Positions 1 through 9,077 of a DNA stretch of 64,000 nt are shown in pieces. Below the pieces are notes generated by a model. It had not been told where the DNA came from and searched no databases. It worked only from the letters and a program-made list of their open reading frames with translations. Source of the stretch: Cytophagaceae bacterium (GTDB lineage Bacteria > Bacteroidota > Bacteroidia > Cytophagales > Flexibacteraceae); assembly GCA_027490155.1 (NCBI GenBank), contig JAIXYP010000039.1, positions 1 to 64,000 on the forward strand, written 5' to 3'. How positions within the stretch are numbered: the stretch's first letter is position 1; each line of letters opens with the position of its first letter. The position numbers and the translations under genes were made by a program.

Positions 1-45
1 ACAGGAAGCCTAGCTCATATCAATGAACTTGCAAGGAACGGAAAT

Positions 46-423
46 CTAGCCAACTAATGCCTCATAAGCCGCAGCATCAAGCAGGGCATCCACATCGGCA
101 ACGTTATCAACCTTAAGTTTGATCATCCAGCCTTTGCCATACGGGTCAGAGTTGACGTTGTCCGGGGTGGCCTCTAGGTCAGCATTGACCTCTAGGACGG
201 TGCCGGATACGGGCAAAAACAGATCACTAACCGTTTTGACAGCCTCGACTGTACCGAAGACCTCCTCGGCCTTGAGCGCTGAGCCCACAGTATTGATGTC
301 TACAAAAACGATATCACCCAGCTCGCTCTGGGCAAAGTCAGTGATGCCAATTGTGGCAATGTCGCCATCTAGGCTAAGCCACTCGTGGTCACTGGTATAT
401 TTTAGGCTTGCTGGTAAAGTCAT
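46..423 (-). CDS. gcvH: glycine cleavage system H protein
   Basis: Lipoyl carrier protein that shuttles the aminomethyl group of glycine between the P, T and L proteins in the cytoplasm. The 125-residue length fits the family. The lipoylation motif is clear: VEAVKTVSD, with the modified lysine at residue 63, and the N-terminal DHEW and GITDFAQ blocks are typical of GcvH. It starts at ATG 423. No other glycine cleavage gene is next to it here, and the upstream stretch 424-668 holds no gene I can support. Assignment is secure from motifs and length. Confidence 0.96.
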   Translation of the reverse strand: MTLPASLKYTSDHEWLSLDGDIATIGITDFAQSELGDIVFVDINTVGSALKAEEVFGTVEAVKTVSDLFLPVSGTVLEVNADLEATPDNVNSDPYGKGWMIKLKVDNVADVDALLDAAAYEALVG

Positions 424-668
424 TTGCAGGGGAAGGTAATGAAGTTAAAGTCTGGTGATGGTCTAGGTAGTGATTGCAAGTTAAGCAGAGAACGACCATG
501 TGCCACAACAGGATGCTGCCAACTGGGCAGAACTTTGGCGATGGACTAGTCTGTCGCAATGATAAGCCTAGAGATCATAATGGCCAAATATTTGACAACA
601 GTATAACTATAGGTAGATAGTAATAGCCAGAGCTTACTGTGAAAAATCCTTGTTTTGTTGACTAGGAT

Positions 669-1706
669 CTAATCGCGTTTCCGCTGGATGAGATTGTGGT
701 ACTGATTACCCGTCGTGAGGTTGCGTACGTTTTCCGTCGCCAAGAAGTCATGCGGGAAGCCGAGCTCGATTGCTGAGACGGTATTGAGGGCTGCAAGTTC
801 TTCGGCACTGAGTACCACATCCACACAACCTAAGGAGTCCTTGAGTTGGTCGGCTGTTCTGGCCCCGACAATCGGGATGGTGCAGCTGCCTTGTTGCCTC
901 AACCAGCTCAGGGCCACCTGCGTAGCGGTGCAGCCTTTTTCTTGGGCGATATCAACCACTTTTTGGGTAATGGCCATGCTGCGCTCGTTGCGGCGGATGC
1001 TTACGGCCTTGGTACGCCCGAGGTCATCATTGCTGCCAGCGTTGAGGTACTTGCCTGTGAGAGCGCCACCAGCTAAGGGGGCCCATGCTGTGACACCAAG
1101 CTCGAGGGCATCAGCCATCGGCAGAAGGTCACGCTCTGGGGTCCGTTGGATGAGGCTATACTCTACTTGGCAACCGATAAAACGGCTCCAACCACGCAGT
1201 TCGGCCATGGTGTTGGCCCGGCTAACAACCCAAGCGGGTGTATCGCTAATCGCCACATAGAGCACCTTGCCAGATCGCACCAGGTCGTCCAGCCCACGCA
1301 TCACCTCGTCTACTGGGGTTGTGAAGTCCCAAGCATGGAGGTAAAACACATCGACATAATCGGTATCAAGGCGACGAAGGCTACTCTCGAGGCTTTCGAC
1401 CATGTTTTTGCGGTGGTTGCCACCATCATTGACGCCACCAAGGGCCGTCCGGAGGCTATACTTGGTCGCCATCACGATCTGTTGGCGCATATCCTTCATA
1501 AAGGATCCCAAGAGGCGCTCGCTGGTACCTTCGGTATAACGATTGGCCGTGTCGATGAAGTTGCCACCGGCATCCACAAACGTTTTGTACTGACGGTAAC
1601 TTTCGGCAGCATCGGCGCCATAGCCCCATTCCTCGCCCATGGTCATGGTGCCAAGGCAGATTTCAGAAACGCGCAAGCCGCTGCGGCCTAACAATTTATA
1701 TTTCAT
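669..1706 (-). CDS. aldo/keto reductase
   Basis: NADPH-dependent oxidoreductase of the aldo/keto reductase superfamily, cytoplasmic, 345 residues as usual. The catalytic tetrad is visible: Asp52 (FIDTA), Tyr57, Lys82 (MATKY) and His124 (YLHAWD). C-terminal blocks around IPIVGARTADQL match the cofactor-binding end. The layout resembles YajO/IolS-type enzymes; the substrate cannot be told. It lies 37 bp downstream of the biotin carrier gene on the same strand, so the two are probably co-transcribed. Start at ATG 1706. Confidence 0.93.
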   Translation of the reverse strand: MKYKLLGRSGLRVSEICLGTMTMGEEWGYGADAAESYRQYKTFVDAGGNFIDTANRYTEGTSERLLGSFMKDMRQQIVMATKYSLRTALGGVNDGGNHRKNMVESLESSLRRLDTDYVDVFYLHAWDFTTPVDEVMRGLDDLVRSGKVLYVAISDTPAWVVSRANTMAELRGWSRFIGCQVEYSLIQRTPERDLLPMADALELGVTAWAPLAGGALTGKYLNAGSNDDLGRTKAVSIRRNERSMAITQKVVDIAQEKGCTATQVALSWLRQQGSCTIPIVGARTADQLKDSLGCVDVVLSAEELAALNTVSAIELGFPHDFLATENVRNLTTGNQYHNLIQRKRD

Positions 1707-1743
1707 AGTGGTGTTGGTTGTGATTGTATTCTCGGGTGCCTTA

Positions 1744-2259
1744 TTAAGCCGTTGCTTCCTTCAGGAACGTAATCAGGACGGTACCCTTCTCGACCTTGTC
1801 ACCTTTCTGGACCTTGATCTGGTCAACAGTGGCTTCGTGGTCTGCCTTGATGGCGTTTTCCATCTTCATGGCCTCGAGCACAAGTAGCACATCGCCTTTA
1901 TGGACCACCTGGCCTGGCTGTACCTGTACCTCGACAATAAGGCCGGGCATTGGGGCCTTAAGGTCATTGAGCTTGGGTTTGGCTTTGGCACCAAGGCCCA
2001 TTTGCTCCAGTAGCAGCATGGTTTTGTCCTTGAGGTCCACGGTCAGGATCTGGCCATCGACCTTGATCTGGTATTGTTTATTATGATAATCCGCACTCAC
2101 GACCTCGAGGCTAATGCTCTGGCCATTGCGGATCAGGTGATATTGATTGCCTTGTAGGTGGATGATGTCGGCGCCAGCAGGCAAGCCATTGATCAGCCAT
2201 TGGTGATCTTGTTGGGTCAGCAGCAGGGGTTGCCCCCCTAGTACGGTTGCTTGGTACAT
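1744..2259 (-). CDS. biotin/lipoyl-containing carrier subunit of an acyl-CoA carboxylase
   Basis: Biotin carboxyl carrier protein of 171 residues. Residues 100-171 form the biotinyl domain with the motif EAMKMENAI, the biotinylated lysine being residue 132. The first 90 residues are a beta-rich region with no recognised motif, as in free-standing carrier subunits of propionyl- or acetyl-CoA carboxylases in Bacteroidota. The carboxylase subunits themselves are not in view, so the acyl-CoA substrate is unknown. It is followed after 37 bp by the aldo/keto reductase gene. Start at ATG 2259. Confidence 0.88.
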   Translation of the reverse strand: MYQATVLGGQPLLLTQQDHQWLINGLPAGADIIHLQGNQYHLIRNGQSISLEVVSADYHNKQYQIKVDGQILTVDLKDKTMLLLEQMGLGAKAKPKLNDLKAPMPGLIVEVQVQPGQVVHKGDVLLVLEAMKMENAIKADHEATVDQIKVQKGDKVEKGTVLITFLKEATA

Positions 2260-2639
2260 AAGGAATGTTGGTGTCTCGGCAGTTGGGGCCTAGGTGCAGA
2301 CTGTGATAGCGGATTCTGGTCCGATTTGACACCCGCAAAGGCCATGCCCAAAGGTACAGAATATCAGCCTTGTTTGGCCTAGGTATTGATCCTCAGGCCA
2401 TGATAGACCCAATTGGTGCTATGTGATTGCGGATCAGTCCTGCCTGTTATGGTTGTACTGATACCAGTCTGGTTGAAGCAGTTCGGGCCCTATCGCCATT
2501 CAGGCCAACCCCAGGACTTGTATTGCCTAGGATTTGGTAAAGGACTGCTACTGATTTGGGAAAGACCCTAAGAAAATAATGACCTATCCTTAACTACCTT
2601 GGTCCCTCTTGTTACCAGCCAAATTACCTACGACTGACC
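2260..2639. other. intergenic region between divergent genes
   Basis: About 380 bp separate the divergently transcribed carrier gene and the secreted beta-helix gene. It must hold promoters for both, but I see no full TTTG-N19-TAnnTTTG match, no RNA gene and no clear repeat. Confidence 0.5.
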
Positions 2640-4892
2640 ATGTTGCTCCGCTTTAGTTTTCTGTTGATTTTTTCGTGGTGCCTAGCTGGCTCGGCCTTTG
2701 CCCAGCCAACGGACAATCCCTACACCGCCCGCTACCCACAGGCCATTGGCCACTGGACGGATAGCCTAAACTGGAGCAGGGTATGGCTCGCAACAGACCA
2801 TAACATCTTCCCGAACGACAACCTGTATGACGATGCAGCGGCAGCCATCGCCATGGACTCATTGTCTCGCAACGGTGGTGGTGTCTTGTATTTCGAGCCC
2901 GGGCAGTATGATTTCCAAGTCAATTTCAGGATTCCGAATGGGGTGATTGTGCGTGGAGCAACCCCCGTTGGCATTACGGATGCTACGGTCCAAGGTTTTA
3001 GCCCACCCACCCGGTTTGAGTTCCCGCAATACATCTTTGACCCAATGGCCAATGGCGGTCGGGGGACGGCCAATAGCACTGCCTTCAAACGCATCACGAC
3101 CACAACCGGACGTGTCAGTAATGCAGGCATCGTGAACGTTAATGTCAACAGGGCCGGCATCAGCTTTAGGTCTGACCTAGGTTTCCCTACGGGTTGGGCA
3201 GGCACCCAGCCGATCGCCTATACCCGCAACATCATCGTGATGGGCACCCGCACCAACAACGTAGCCGATGCCAGCAGCTACGTGCCAGACACGACTTTCC
3301 AAGAGGCTTGGCAGCGGCATAGCTACTTGTTCACGAACAATATAGGGGTCTTTGTCCAGCGCAATGCTGCTGTTGTCAATAACCGCTGCAACGACATCGC
3401 TGGCACAGGCGGACAGGACGACAGCTTTGAGATGGATGGCTATGTCGTCAAGAAATGGCCCTTCACTGGCTATGATACCCTAAGGGCTGGCAAGGCGATC
3501 TTTAACTATACCGACCACTATGGCATCTCGGTCAACCGTAAAGCTGCTGTCACTGCCGCTACACCTGAGCAAGAGCCTGCCCTTTTTGCCGAGGGTATCG
3601 AGATCAGGGATAACTGGATCTATCACACCATGCGGATTGGCCTCACGTTCAGCGGCCTTAATGCTGAGGTGACAGGCAATGTGATCCGCGACAAAATGCA
3701 GAAAGTCACTTGGATACACCCGCTTGGCCTCGAGGTTCCCAAAAATGCCAATACGTTCGAAAATCGTGGTATTGACGTCTCAGGCTGGGGTGCAAGGGTT
3801 GATAATAATGACTGGGTTGTCTATCGGCACCGCATCAATAGTGGGCCTTTCTACAGTGTGGATGGTGAGGGACTATTGTTCCAGAGCTGCTGTGGTGGCA
3901 CAACGGTCAATGGTTATCAGGTGACGAATAACACGTCTAACGGCACCTTCATCTCCATCTTCTACAGCAATGACATCCATAACGTGGTGGTGTCTGGCAA
4001 TAACCTAGGCGGTCCATTGCAAGGTGGTGTCCAGAGTGGGTCCATTATCTGGATCAATGCGGATGTGAGTAGCACACAGTTTGGCTACCTCAACAATGTG
4101 CTGGTTGAAGGCAACTACAACATCAACAACAATGGTGGCATGGGCTGCATCATCACAGGTAGCAAGGGAGGTCATAATGCTATCGTCCGGAACAATACGG
4201 TTGTTAACACGCCTACCACAGCCCCTGGGCCAGATCTCACGATCAGCTGTCATGTTCAAGAGTCTGGCAACCAAGGATTCTCGAATGTGCGGATCCAGAA
4301 TAACGGCGGCAACCCTTGTGGTCCACCAGCTAGTCTACCCCTAGTCGCAATCACGAACCCTAGCACTGACACTACCTTCTGCGATAGTGTCCTGACCCAG
4401 ATCCCTGTCACGATCCAGCTGACGGATGCCGACCTAACCACTGCCACTGTCGATCTTTACCGTGGCAACTCAGTCATCGCCCCAGGGCTGGTACCCGCTC
4501 CGGATGGTAGCATCTCTTTGTTGGTCGATCTGCCCCCTGGCTCTGGCACCACCTCATTTACGGCTTATGTACGTCAGGCTGGGGTGACCTCCATCTCACG
4601 CTCCTTGAGGTTGTTGCGCAACTGCCCTGTCAACATCGTCACAGATCTCAGCAACACTGCAGGACCAGTCGCCAATTGGTCTATGATGCCGAACCCAAGT
4701 AGCACCGAAGTGCGATTCATGGGCCTATCTGCCAATCAGACTGCAAAGGCCTTAGTTTTCAACACGATGGGGCAACTGGTCTTGAGCCAATCCATTAGCC
4801 CAGATCAGCCACTTAGTGTTGCTGGCCTCGGCGCAGGACTCTATATCGTCCGAGTAGGTGGCCAGCAACAACGCATGGTTGTGCTGCACTAG
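2640..4892 (+). CDS. secreted right-handed beta-helix protein with T9SS sorting domain
   Basis: A 750-residue secreted protein. Residues 1-22 are a signal peptide ending AFAQ. Residues 60-560 have the asparagine- and glycine-rich short-strand pattern of right-handed parallel beta-helix proteins (pectate-lyase-like fold); the start, with a glycine-rich VLYFEPGQY stretch, is typical. Residues 565-670 look like an Ig-like domain, and the last 75 residues are a type A T9SS sorting domain (MMPNPSSTEVR ... GAGLYIVRV). A polysaccharide substrate is plausible for the fold, but I see no catalytic motif that names one. It is convergent with the ammonia-lyase gene, and the two stop codons overlap by 4 bp. 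Confidence 0.82.
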   Translation: MLLRFSFLLIFSWCLAGSAFAQPTDNPYTARYPQAIGHWTDSLNWSRVWLATDHNIFPNDNLYDDAAAAIAMDSLSRNGGGVLYFEPGQYDFQVNFRIPNGVIVRGATPVGITDATVQGFSPPTRFEFPQYIFDPMANGGRGTANSTAFKRITTTTGRVSNAGIVNVNVNRAGISFRSDLGFPTGWAGTQPIAYTRNIIVMGTRTNNVADASSYVPDTTFQEAWQRHSYLFTNNIGVFVQRNAAVVNNRCNDIAGTGGQDDSFEMDGYVVKKWPFTGYDTLRAGKAIFNYTDHYGISVNRKAAVTAATPEQEPALFAEGIEIRDNWIYHTMRIGLTFSGLNAEVTGNVIRDKMQKVTWIHPLGLEVPKNANTFENRGIDVSGWGARVDNNDWVVYRHRINSGPFYSVDGEGLLFQSCCGGTTVNGYQVTNNTSNGTFISIFYSNDIHNVVVSGNNLGGPLQGGVQSGSIIWINADVSSTQFGYLNNVLVEGNYNINNNGGMGCIITGSKGGHNAIVRNNTVVNTPTTAPGPDLTISCHVQESGNQGFSNVRIQNNGGNPCGPPASLPLVAITNPSTDTTFCDSVLTQIPVTIQLTDADLTTATVDLYRGNSVIAPGLVPAPDGSISLLVDLPPGSGTTSFTAYVRQAGVTSISRSLRLLRNCPVNIVTDLSNTAGPVANWSMMPNPSSTEVRFMGLSANQTAKALVFNTMGQLVLSQSISPDQPLSVAGLGAGLYIVRVGGQQQRMVVLH

Positions 4893-6430
4893 ACGATCTC
4901 TTGGTGATCTTGCCGCGGGTCAGTAGATGATTCGTTGAACGATTGATCCACTAACCAACTTCTTGTTCGGCTGATTTCGGCAGCCATGATGCGGTCATCA
5001 GCGGTGGGTGTGCCTAGCCAATGATGGTAGTTCGCCAACCGATCTGCCAGCCTAGGTGCGATGGCATACGCTCCTTGATCGCCACCTCGTAGGTAGAGCG
5101 CTTGGGCAGCCGTCAACCACTCGATCGCCAAAATCTGCTCGACATTATCAGCCACCATCAGGGCTTTGAGCGCCGCATTGGCTCCCATACTAACATGGTC
5201 CTCTTGGCCATTGCTGCTCACGATGCTATCAGCAGAGGCAGGGGTACAGAGCTGTTTGTTGAGGCTAGCAAGGGATGCTGCCGCATATTGCGGGATCATC
5301 AAGCCACTTTCGAGGCCCGGGTTGGCTGTCAAGAACTCAGGCAAGCCACGTTTGCCACCCAGCAACAAGTAGGTGCGCCGCTCGCTGATACTGCCCAATT
5401 CGCTTAGGGCTAGGGTCAGGTAGTCAGCAGGCAGTGCGATTGGTTGCCCATGGAAGTTGCCTCCCATCAAGACCTCCTCGGTCTCTACAAATAGCAGTGG
5501 GTTGTCCGTAACTGAGTTGATTTCGGTCTCTAGGGCTGCGCCGATATGGTCCAGCGCAGCGAGCGAGGCGCCATGTACCTGCGGGATACAACGGAAACTA
5601 TAGGGGTCCTGCACAGCCTTTTTGTCCACCTCGGCCATCGGGGCATCTTCCAGCCAATACCGCATCCGTTCGGCACTCAGGATTTGGCCTTTATGGGGCC
5701 TCACCAGCTGGATAAGGGCATGGTAGGGCTGGTGTTTGGCTTGATAGGCTTCGGCACTAAGGGCAGCGGTCATGTGAGCCAGCTCGGCGATTTGCCGCCC
5801 TTGCCCATAAGCCCATACCGCCAATGCTAGTGTGAACTGTGTGCCGTTGATCAATGCAAGGCCTTCCTTAGCACCTAGTACAATCGGCTGCCAACCAAGC
5901 GCCAAATAGACATCCGCAGCGGGTAGGCGTTTCCCTTGCCACCAGACTTCGCCCTCGCCAATTAGGGGCAGGGATAGGTGCGCCAGCGGGACCAGATCGC
6001 CACTTGCGCCTAACGAGCCCTTGTCATAGACCACTGGCAGCACGTCATGGTTATAGAGGTCGATCAATCGCTGGACGGTCTCTAGCTGCACACCCGAGTG
6101 GCCCAAAGCCAAGGAGTGCACCTTCAGCAGCAACATTAGCCGTACCAAGTCAGCTGCGATCGGACTACCGACCCCACAGCTATGGCTGCGCAACAGGTTG
6201 TATTGCAGATCGCTCAGGTCATGCCCTTCGATCCGGACGTTACAGAAGGCACCGAACCCAGTGTTAACGCCATAGATGGTCGTCTCTTGGTCGGCAAGTA
6301 GGGTTTGTAAAAACTGATGGCTAGCCTTGATGAGCCCAGTGGCCTCCGCACCTAGGCGCAGGGGCGTTTTGTCCTTCAGGAGCTGCAGCGCATGGTCGAT
6401 GCTGAGCGGAAGGTTGGATATTTCGTGCAT
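4889..6430 (-). CDS. hutH: histidine ammonia-lyase family protein (HAL/PAL/TAL)
   Basis: Aromatic amino acid ammonia-lyase, 513 residues. It has the self-cyclising Ala-Ser-Gly triad that makes the MIO cofactor at residues 142-144 (GSLGASGDL), the catalytic tyrosine loop YGVNTGFG at 53-60 and the conserved SHSCGVG block at 82-88. It most likely deaminates L-histidine to urocanate. Because hutU, hutI and other histidine-degradation genes are absent nearby, tyrosine or phenylalanine lyase activity is not excluded. A TATATTTG box lies about 70 bp upstream of ATG 6430. Its 3' end overlaps the convergent beta-helix gene. Confidence 0.88.
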   Translation of the reverse strand: MHEISNLPLSIDHALQLLKDKTPLRLGAEATGLIKASHQFLQTLLADQETTIYGVNTGFGAFCNVRIEGHDLSDLQYNLLRSHSCGVGSPIAADLVRLMLLLKVHSLALGHSGVQLETVQRLIDLYNHDVLPVVYDKGSLGASGDLVPLAHLSLPLIGEGEVWWQGKRLPAADVYLALGWQPIVLGAKEGLALINGTQFTLALAVWAYGQGRQIAELAHMTAALSAEAYQAKHQPYHALIQLVRPHKGQILSAERMRYWLEDAPMAEVDKKAVQDPYSFRCIPQVHGASLAALDHIGAALETEINSVTDNPLLFVETEEVLMGGNFHGQPIALPADYLTLALSELGSISERRTYLLLGGKRGLPEFLTANPGLESGLMIPQYAAASLASLNKQLCTPASADSIVSSNGQEDHVSMGANAALKALMVADNVEQILAIEWLTAAQALYLRGGDQGAYAIAPRLADRLANYHHWLGTPTADDRIMAAEISRTRSWLVDQSFNESSTDPRQDHQEIV

Positions 6431-6498
6431 GGTGTATGTGGCAGGCTAGCAGCTGTAGGCATGGATGCCGACACCTAGTCGCCCAAAAAAAACTACTG

Positions 6499-6506
6499 CA
6501 AATATA
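6499..6506 (-). promoter_or_regulatory. -7 promoter element (TATATTTG) for the ammonia-lyase gene
   Basis: On the minus strand the sequence TATATTTG matches the Bacteroidota -7 consensus TAnnTTTG exactly, 69 bp upstream of the start codon. No TTTG lies 19 bp further upstream, so only half of the promoter is recognisable. Confidence 0.4.
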
Positions 6507-6616
6507 GCGGGGGATGTGGGATGGGTGGTCTGGTTGCCAAGCCAATCTGGACCTATGTTAGCTTGCATCCAGAACATGGACAGAAGTCTGCATCCCCTGC
6601 AAAGACTAGTATCCAT

Positions 6617-7384
6617 TCACCCCCACCCCTTCGCCACCAAGGACAATACTATGGCAAGAACGGTGCTGCAAAGGGTGCCCGCCAAGACGTATTCGGTTCG
6701 GGTGGATTCGTTATCGGGGCTGAAGCGCAAGATGGATTTACTCGCAACCATCCAGCCGATGGCCTCTGGGTTGCCACTCATGATGCAGATGAAGATGATG
6801 ACCCGCTCCATGATGCCGATGAGCTCGCCACCTTTGGGTAAGGTATTGCTGGTGTCGATCCCTAGGCCAAATTGCCGGAAGATGCTCTGCAATAGATAGG
6901 AGCTAGGTTTGGTCAGGATGATCAGGATCAAGGTCTGGACCAGTAGGGCTGTGCTGATGTGCTGCCCTGCTAGTTGCCGCAATGCTTGGGCCTCGGACGG
7001 GTGCAGCGCCAAGGCCACGACCAACAAAGCCGCCAGATGTGCCACTTGGTCTAGCACGAAATTGCTAGGGTTATCATCCAGATAGCTTTTGGCCAGGTCA
7101 GTACCTGTATGGGCTAGCACCAACGACAAGCTCAATAGGAGCCAACGCCCCAAGCCGAAATCGGGCCAAAGTGAGGTTTGTGTTAAGGAGCCGATCAAAC
7201 CCAGAGTCAAAACTGCCCCAAGGATTGGCAGGACGCCACCCAACACCCCATGGATGTAGAGTGAACGGCTGCGCCATTTGTTCTGTTTGCGGTCCTCGAC
7301 CCAGGCCGTTTTTTGCCACCAAAAGTCAGCCAACAGATGCCCCAAAATCAGGCCAAAGACTGTACAGGAGAAACTAAAGCTCAT
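6617..7384 (-). CDS. DUF3307 membrane protein
   Basis: A 255-residue polytopic membrane protein of the DUF3307 family. The diagnostic N-terminal block GHLLADFWWQK (residues 15-25) and the histidine-aspartate motif LAHTGTDLAKSY in the middle are present, with about six hydrophobic segments. The function of the family is not established. Its ATG (7384-7382) overlaps the TGA of the upstream SatD gene by 4 bp, which implies translational coupling. The DUF3307/SatD pairing is recurrent in bacteria, so the two probably act together. Confidence 0.85.
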   Translation of the reverse strand: MSFSFSCTVFGLILGHLLADFWWQKTAWVEDRKQNKWRSRSLYIHGVLGGVLPILGAVLTLGLIGSLTQTSLWPDFGLGRWLLLSLSLVLAHTGTDLAKSYLDDNPSNFVLDQVAHLAALLVVALALHPSEAQALRQLAGQHISTALLVQTLILIILTKPSSYLLQSIFRQFGLGIDTSNTLPKGGELIGIMERVIIFICIMSGNPEAIGWMVASKSILRFSPDNESTRTEYVLAGTLCSTVLAIVLSLVAKGWG

Positions 7385-8034
7385 GGCTGATTTGTGCTTA
7401 TTTGGGCTAACCTTGTTTGCAGGTACCTGATTGTGGGCTCAAGCCGTGGCCAACCGAGGCTGCGGCCTGATTCGCCAACGGTGGACTTGCTTTTGCCCGT
7501 CATGTTGGCAATATCGGTATAGTTATGGCCCAAAAGCAAGTAGTATATGGTTTCGCCCTGCACGGGTTTCCAGCGGCTACTAAGCTCGTCCAGCAAGGTG
7601 ACTAGGTGCTGTAGGGGCAGGTCCGCCTCTGGGCCTTGAAAGGTGCTGATGCCCATCGTCATAGGGGCTTTGAGGCTATCCAACCCCCTGCCCGAAAGCA
7701 CAAAGGCCTCTCCACCTGAGCTGCCTAGACTTTTGGTCAGGATGGTCTCCCCAATGCCGAGGTATAGCCGTGTGTCAAGGGTATGGCCTGCATACTGGTG
7801 GCTATGCCAAACGAGCCAAGCCTTCGTGAGCAGCATCACCGTAATGCCCATTGAGGGGTCTTGGCACATCAGCTGCAAACCATCCCCACGAAACTGAAAA
7901 ACGGGTTCGTCATACGGATAGAGGTAGTCCCGCAGGTCTTGCCCCATGTCCTTGAGCATTTCCATCAGTTGGCTGGGCTCCACCTCCACTGAGCTGACCA
8001 GGTCGCCGGTGATTACACTGTTATAGGTCGTCAT
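7381..8034 (-). CDS. SatD-family protein with C-terminal helix-turn-helix
   Basis: A 217-residue protein of the SatD family. The N-terminus carries the ITGDLVSS motif followed by FQFRGDG at residues 46-52, a strand-loop-strand that looks like the metal-binding hairpin of nucleotide cyclase-like folds (my inference). The C-terminal 55 residues (LLGHNYTDIANMTGKSKSTVG) read as a helix-turn-helix. It is the first gene of a two-gene operon with DUF3307. Its promoter region (TATATTTG at 8070-8063) is covered by a 29-bp palindromic repeat array, so autoregulation through the HTH is a reasonable guess. Biochemical function is unknown. Confidence 0.8.
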   Translation of the reverse strand: MTTYNSVITGDLVSSVEVEPSQLMEMLKDMGQDLRDYLYPYDEPVFQFRGDGLQLMCQDPSMGITVMLLTKAWLVWHSHQYAGHTLDTRLYLGIGETILTKSLGSSGGEAFVLSGRGLDSLKAPMTMGISTFQGPEADLPLQHLVTLLDELSSRWKPVQGETIYYLLLGHNYTDIANMTGKSKSTVGESGRSLGWPRLEPTIRYLQTRLAQISTNQP

Positions 8035-8062
8035 CTCTGCTTGGGCTGTTTGGTTCGGTGCC

Positions 8063-8070
8063 CAAATATA
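8063..8070 (-). promoter_or_regulatory. -7 promoter element of the SatD-DUF3307 operon
   Basis: TATATTTG on the minus strand matches TAnnTTTG exactly, 29 bp upstream of the SatD start codon. The first palindrome of the adjacent array begins at 8069, overlapping this box by 2 bp and filling the expected -7/-33 spacer. That is where an operator would sit. No TTTG is found at the -33 position. Confidence 0.5.
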
Positions 8071-8203
8071 CAGGGTAAAAACCCTGTATTTGCCGTTGAC
8101 AGGGTAAAAACCCTGTATTTAGCGTTGACAGGGTAAAAACCCTGTATTTGGCATTGGCAGGGTAAAAACCCTGTATTTGCCGTTGACAGGGTAAAAACCC
8201 TGT
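8069..8203. repeat. five-copy 29-bp tandem array of palindromes
   Basis: Five units begin at 8071, 8100, 8129, 8158 and 8187, an exact 29-bp period. Each contains the palindrome ACAGGGT-AAAA-ACCCTGT (7-bp arms, 4-bp centre), followed by TTTGCCGTTG with one to three changes between copies. The palindromes are almost invariant, while the linkers vary (TTTGCCGTTG, TTTAGCGTTG, TTTGGCATTG). The array lies between the stop of the GNAT gene and the promoter of SatD. It can be read as a multi-site operator or as a row of RNA hairpins in the GNAT transcript. Confidence 0.93.
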
Positions 8204-8224
8204 CTTTTGATCTCCTTATTGGGA

Positions 8225-9070
8225 TTATTGCCCTTTCACGTACCTAAATCGGGTATCGATCACCCCAAAACCTAGCTTAAGGGCATTGGCTTCGGACACA
8301 GAGGCAGGTGTAGCCACAAAGATCACCCGTTTGCTCCCGATGGCCGCCAAGTAGTCCAGCCGTTGGTGCAGCAGTGCTGTATGGATCCCTAGCCCACGCG
8401 CCCTAGGCAGCACCGTCGCCCCAGATAGATAGCTCAGGCCATTGATGTCAAGGCAGGAACCAACGGCTACTGGCTCGCTATCGGTGTCAAAGGCGATCCA
8501 GATGGTTTGGCTTTCCGTCAAGAACCAGTTATGATAGAAAGCCCGATGGACCTCCGTTTGGGCGATGCCATAACCTTCGAGCACACGATCCAGTACATAG
8601 TCAGAGGTAAAGACATACTTGCTGGCCTGCTCCACTGAGTAGGCAGGGTGCCCCTGGTGTTGCCCAACTGTCCAGTCAGCAAGGTTAAGCGACAGCACAT
8701 TGGCAGGGTCGGAGGGATGAAAACCTGCTTCGGCCAAGGCAGCCAAAAAGGTGGGCCTAGCGCTGATGCTGACCTCAATGCGGGGCTGCACCTTGCGGTC
8801 TTGGTAAAAGGCCAGAGTATCGGCTACATGGGCTGCTTCGTCGGCAACTGTATGCTGCGCATCAGCCTGTTGGATGCCGATGGCGTTGCCCAGATTCAGG
8901 AAACCCTCTGAGCCGAAGTAGAACAGCGCCCCCGTATCAATAGGTTGAACCTCGGCCAGACCACCATCCACCCTAATTTGCGCCGCCAAACGCTGCAGGA
9001 TCTCCGTCCGAAAGGTTTGGGCCTCGGCGATCTCGGCTAGGCGGGCTGGGTGTAGGTTGGAGGTGAACAT
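8225..9070 (-). CDS. GNAT-family acetyltransferase
   Basis: A 281-residue cytoplasmic protein whose C-terminal half is a GNAT N-acetyltransferase domain. The acetyl-CoA binding motif A appears as VLPRARGLGIHTALL, followed by a late strand with ALKLGFGVIDTRFRY typical of the fold's end. The N-terminal 130 residues are an alpha/beta region that may be a second, degenerate GNAT-like half. The acceptor substrate is unknown. It sits 7 bp downstream of the PIN-like gene on the same strand, so it may be part of that transcript. Start at ATG 9070. Confidence 0.8.
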   Translation of the reverse strand: MFTSNLHPARLAEIAEAQTFRTEILQRLAAQIRVDGGLAEVQPIDTGALFYFGSEGFLNLGNAIGIQQADAQHTVADEAAHVADTLAFYQDRKVQPRIEVSISARPTFLAALAEAGFHPSDPANVLSLNLADWTVGQHQGHPAYSVEQASKYVFTSDYVLDRVLEGYGIAQTEVHRAFYHNWFLTESQTIWIAFDTDSEPVAVGSCLDINGLSYLSGATVLPRARGLGIHTALLHQRLDYLAAIGSKRVIFVATPASVSEANALKLGFGVIDTRFRYVKGQ

Positions 9071-9077
9071 GGGGGGC

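Noticed and set aside
8069-8203. Calling the 29-bp repeats CRISPR repeats
   Set aside because: They follow each other without unique spacers; only an 11-13 bp, nearly constant linker separates the palindromes.
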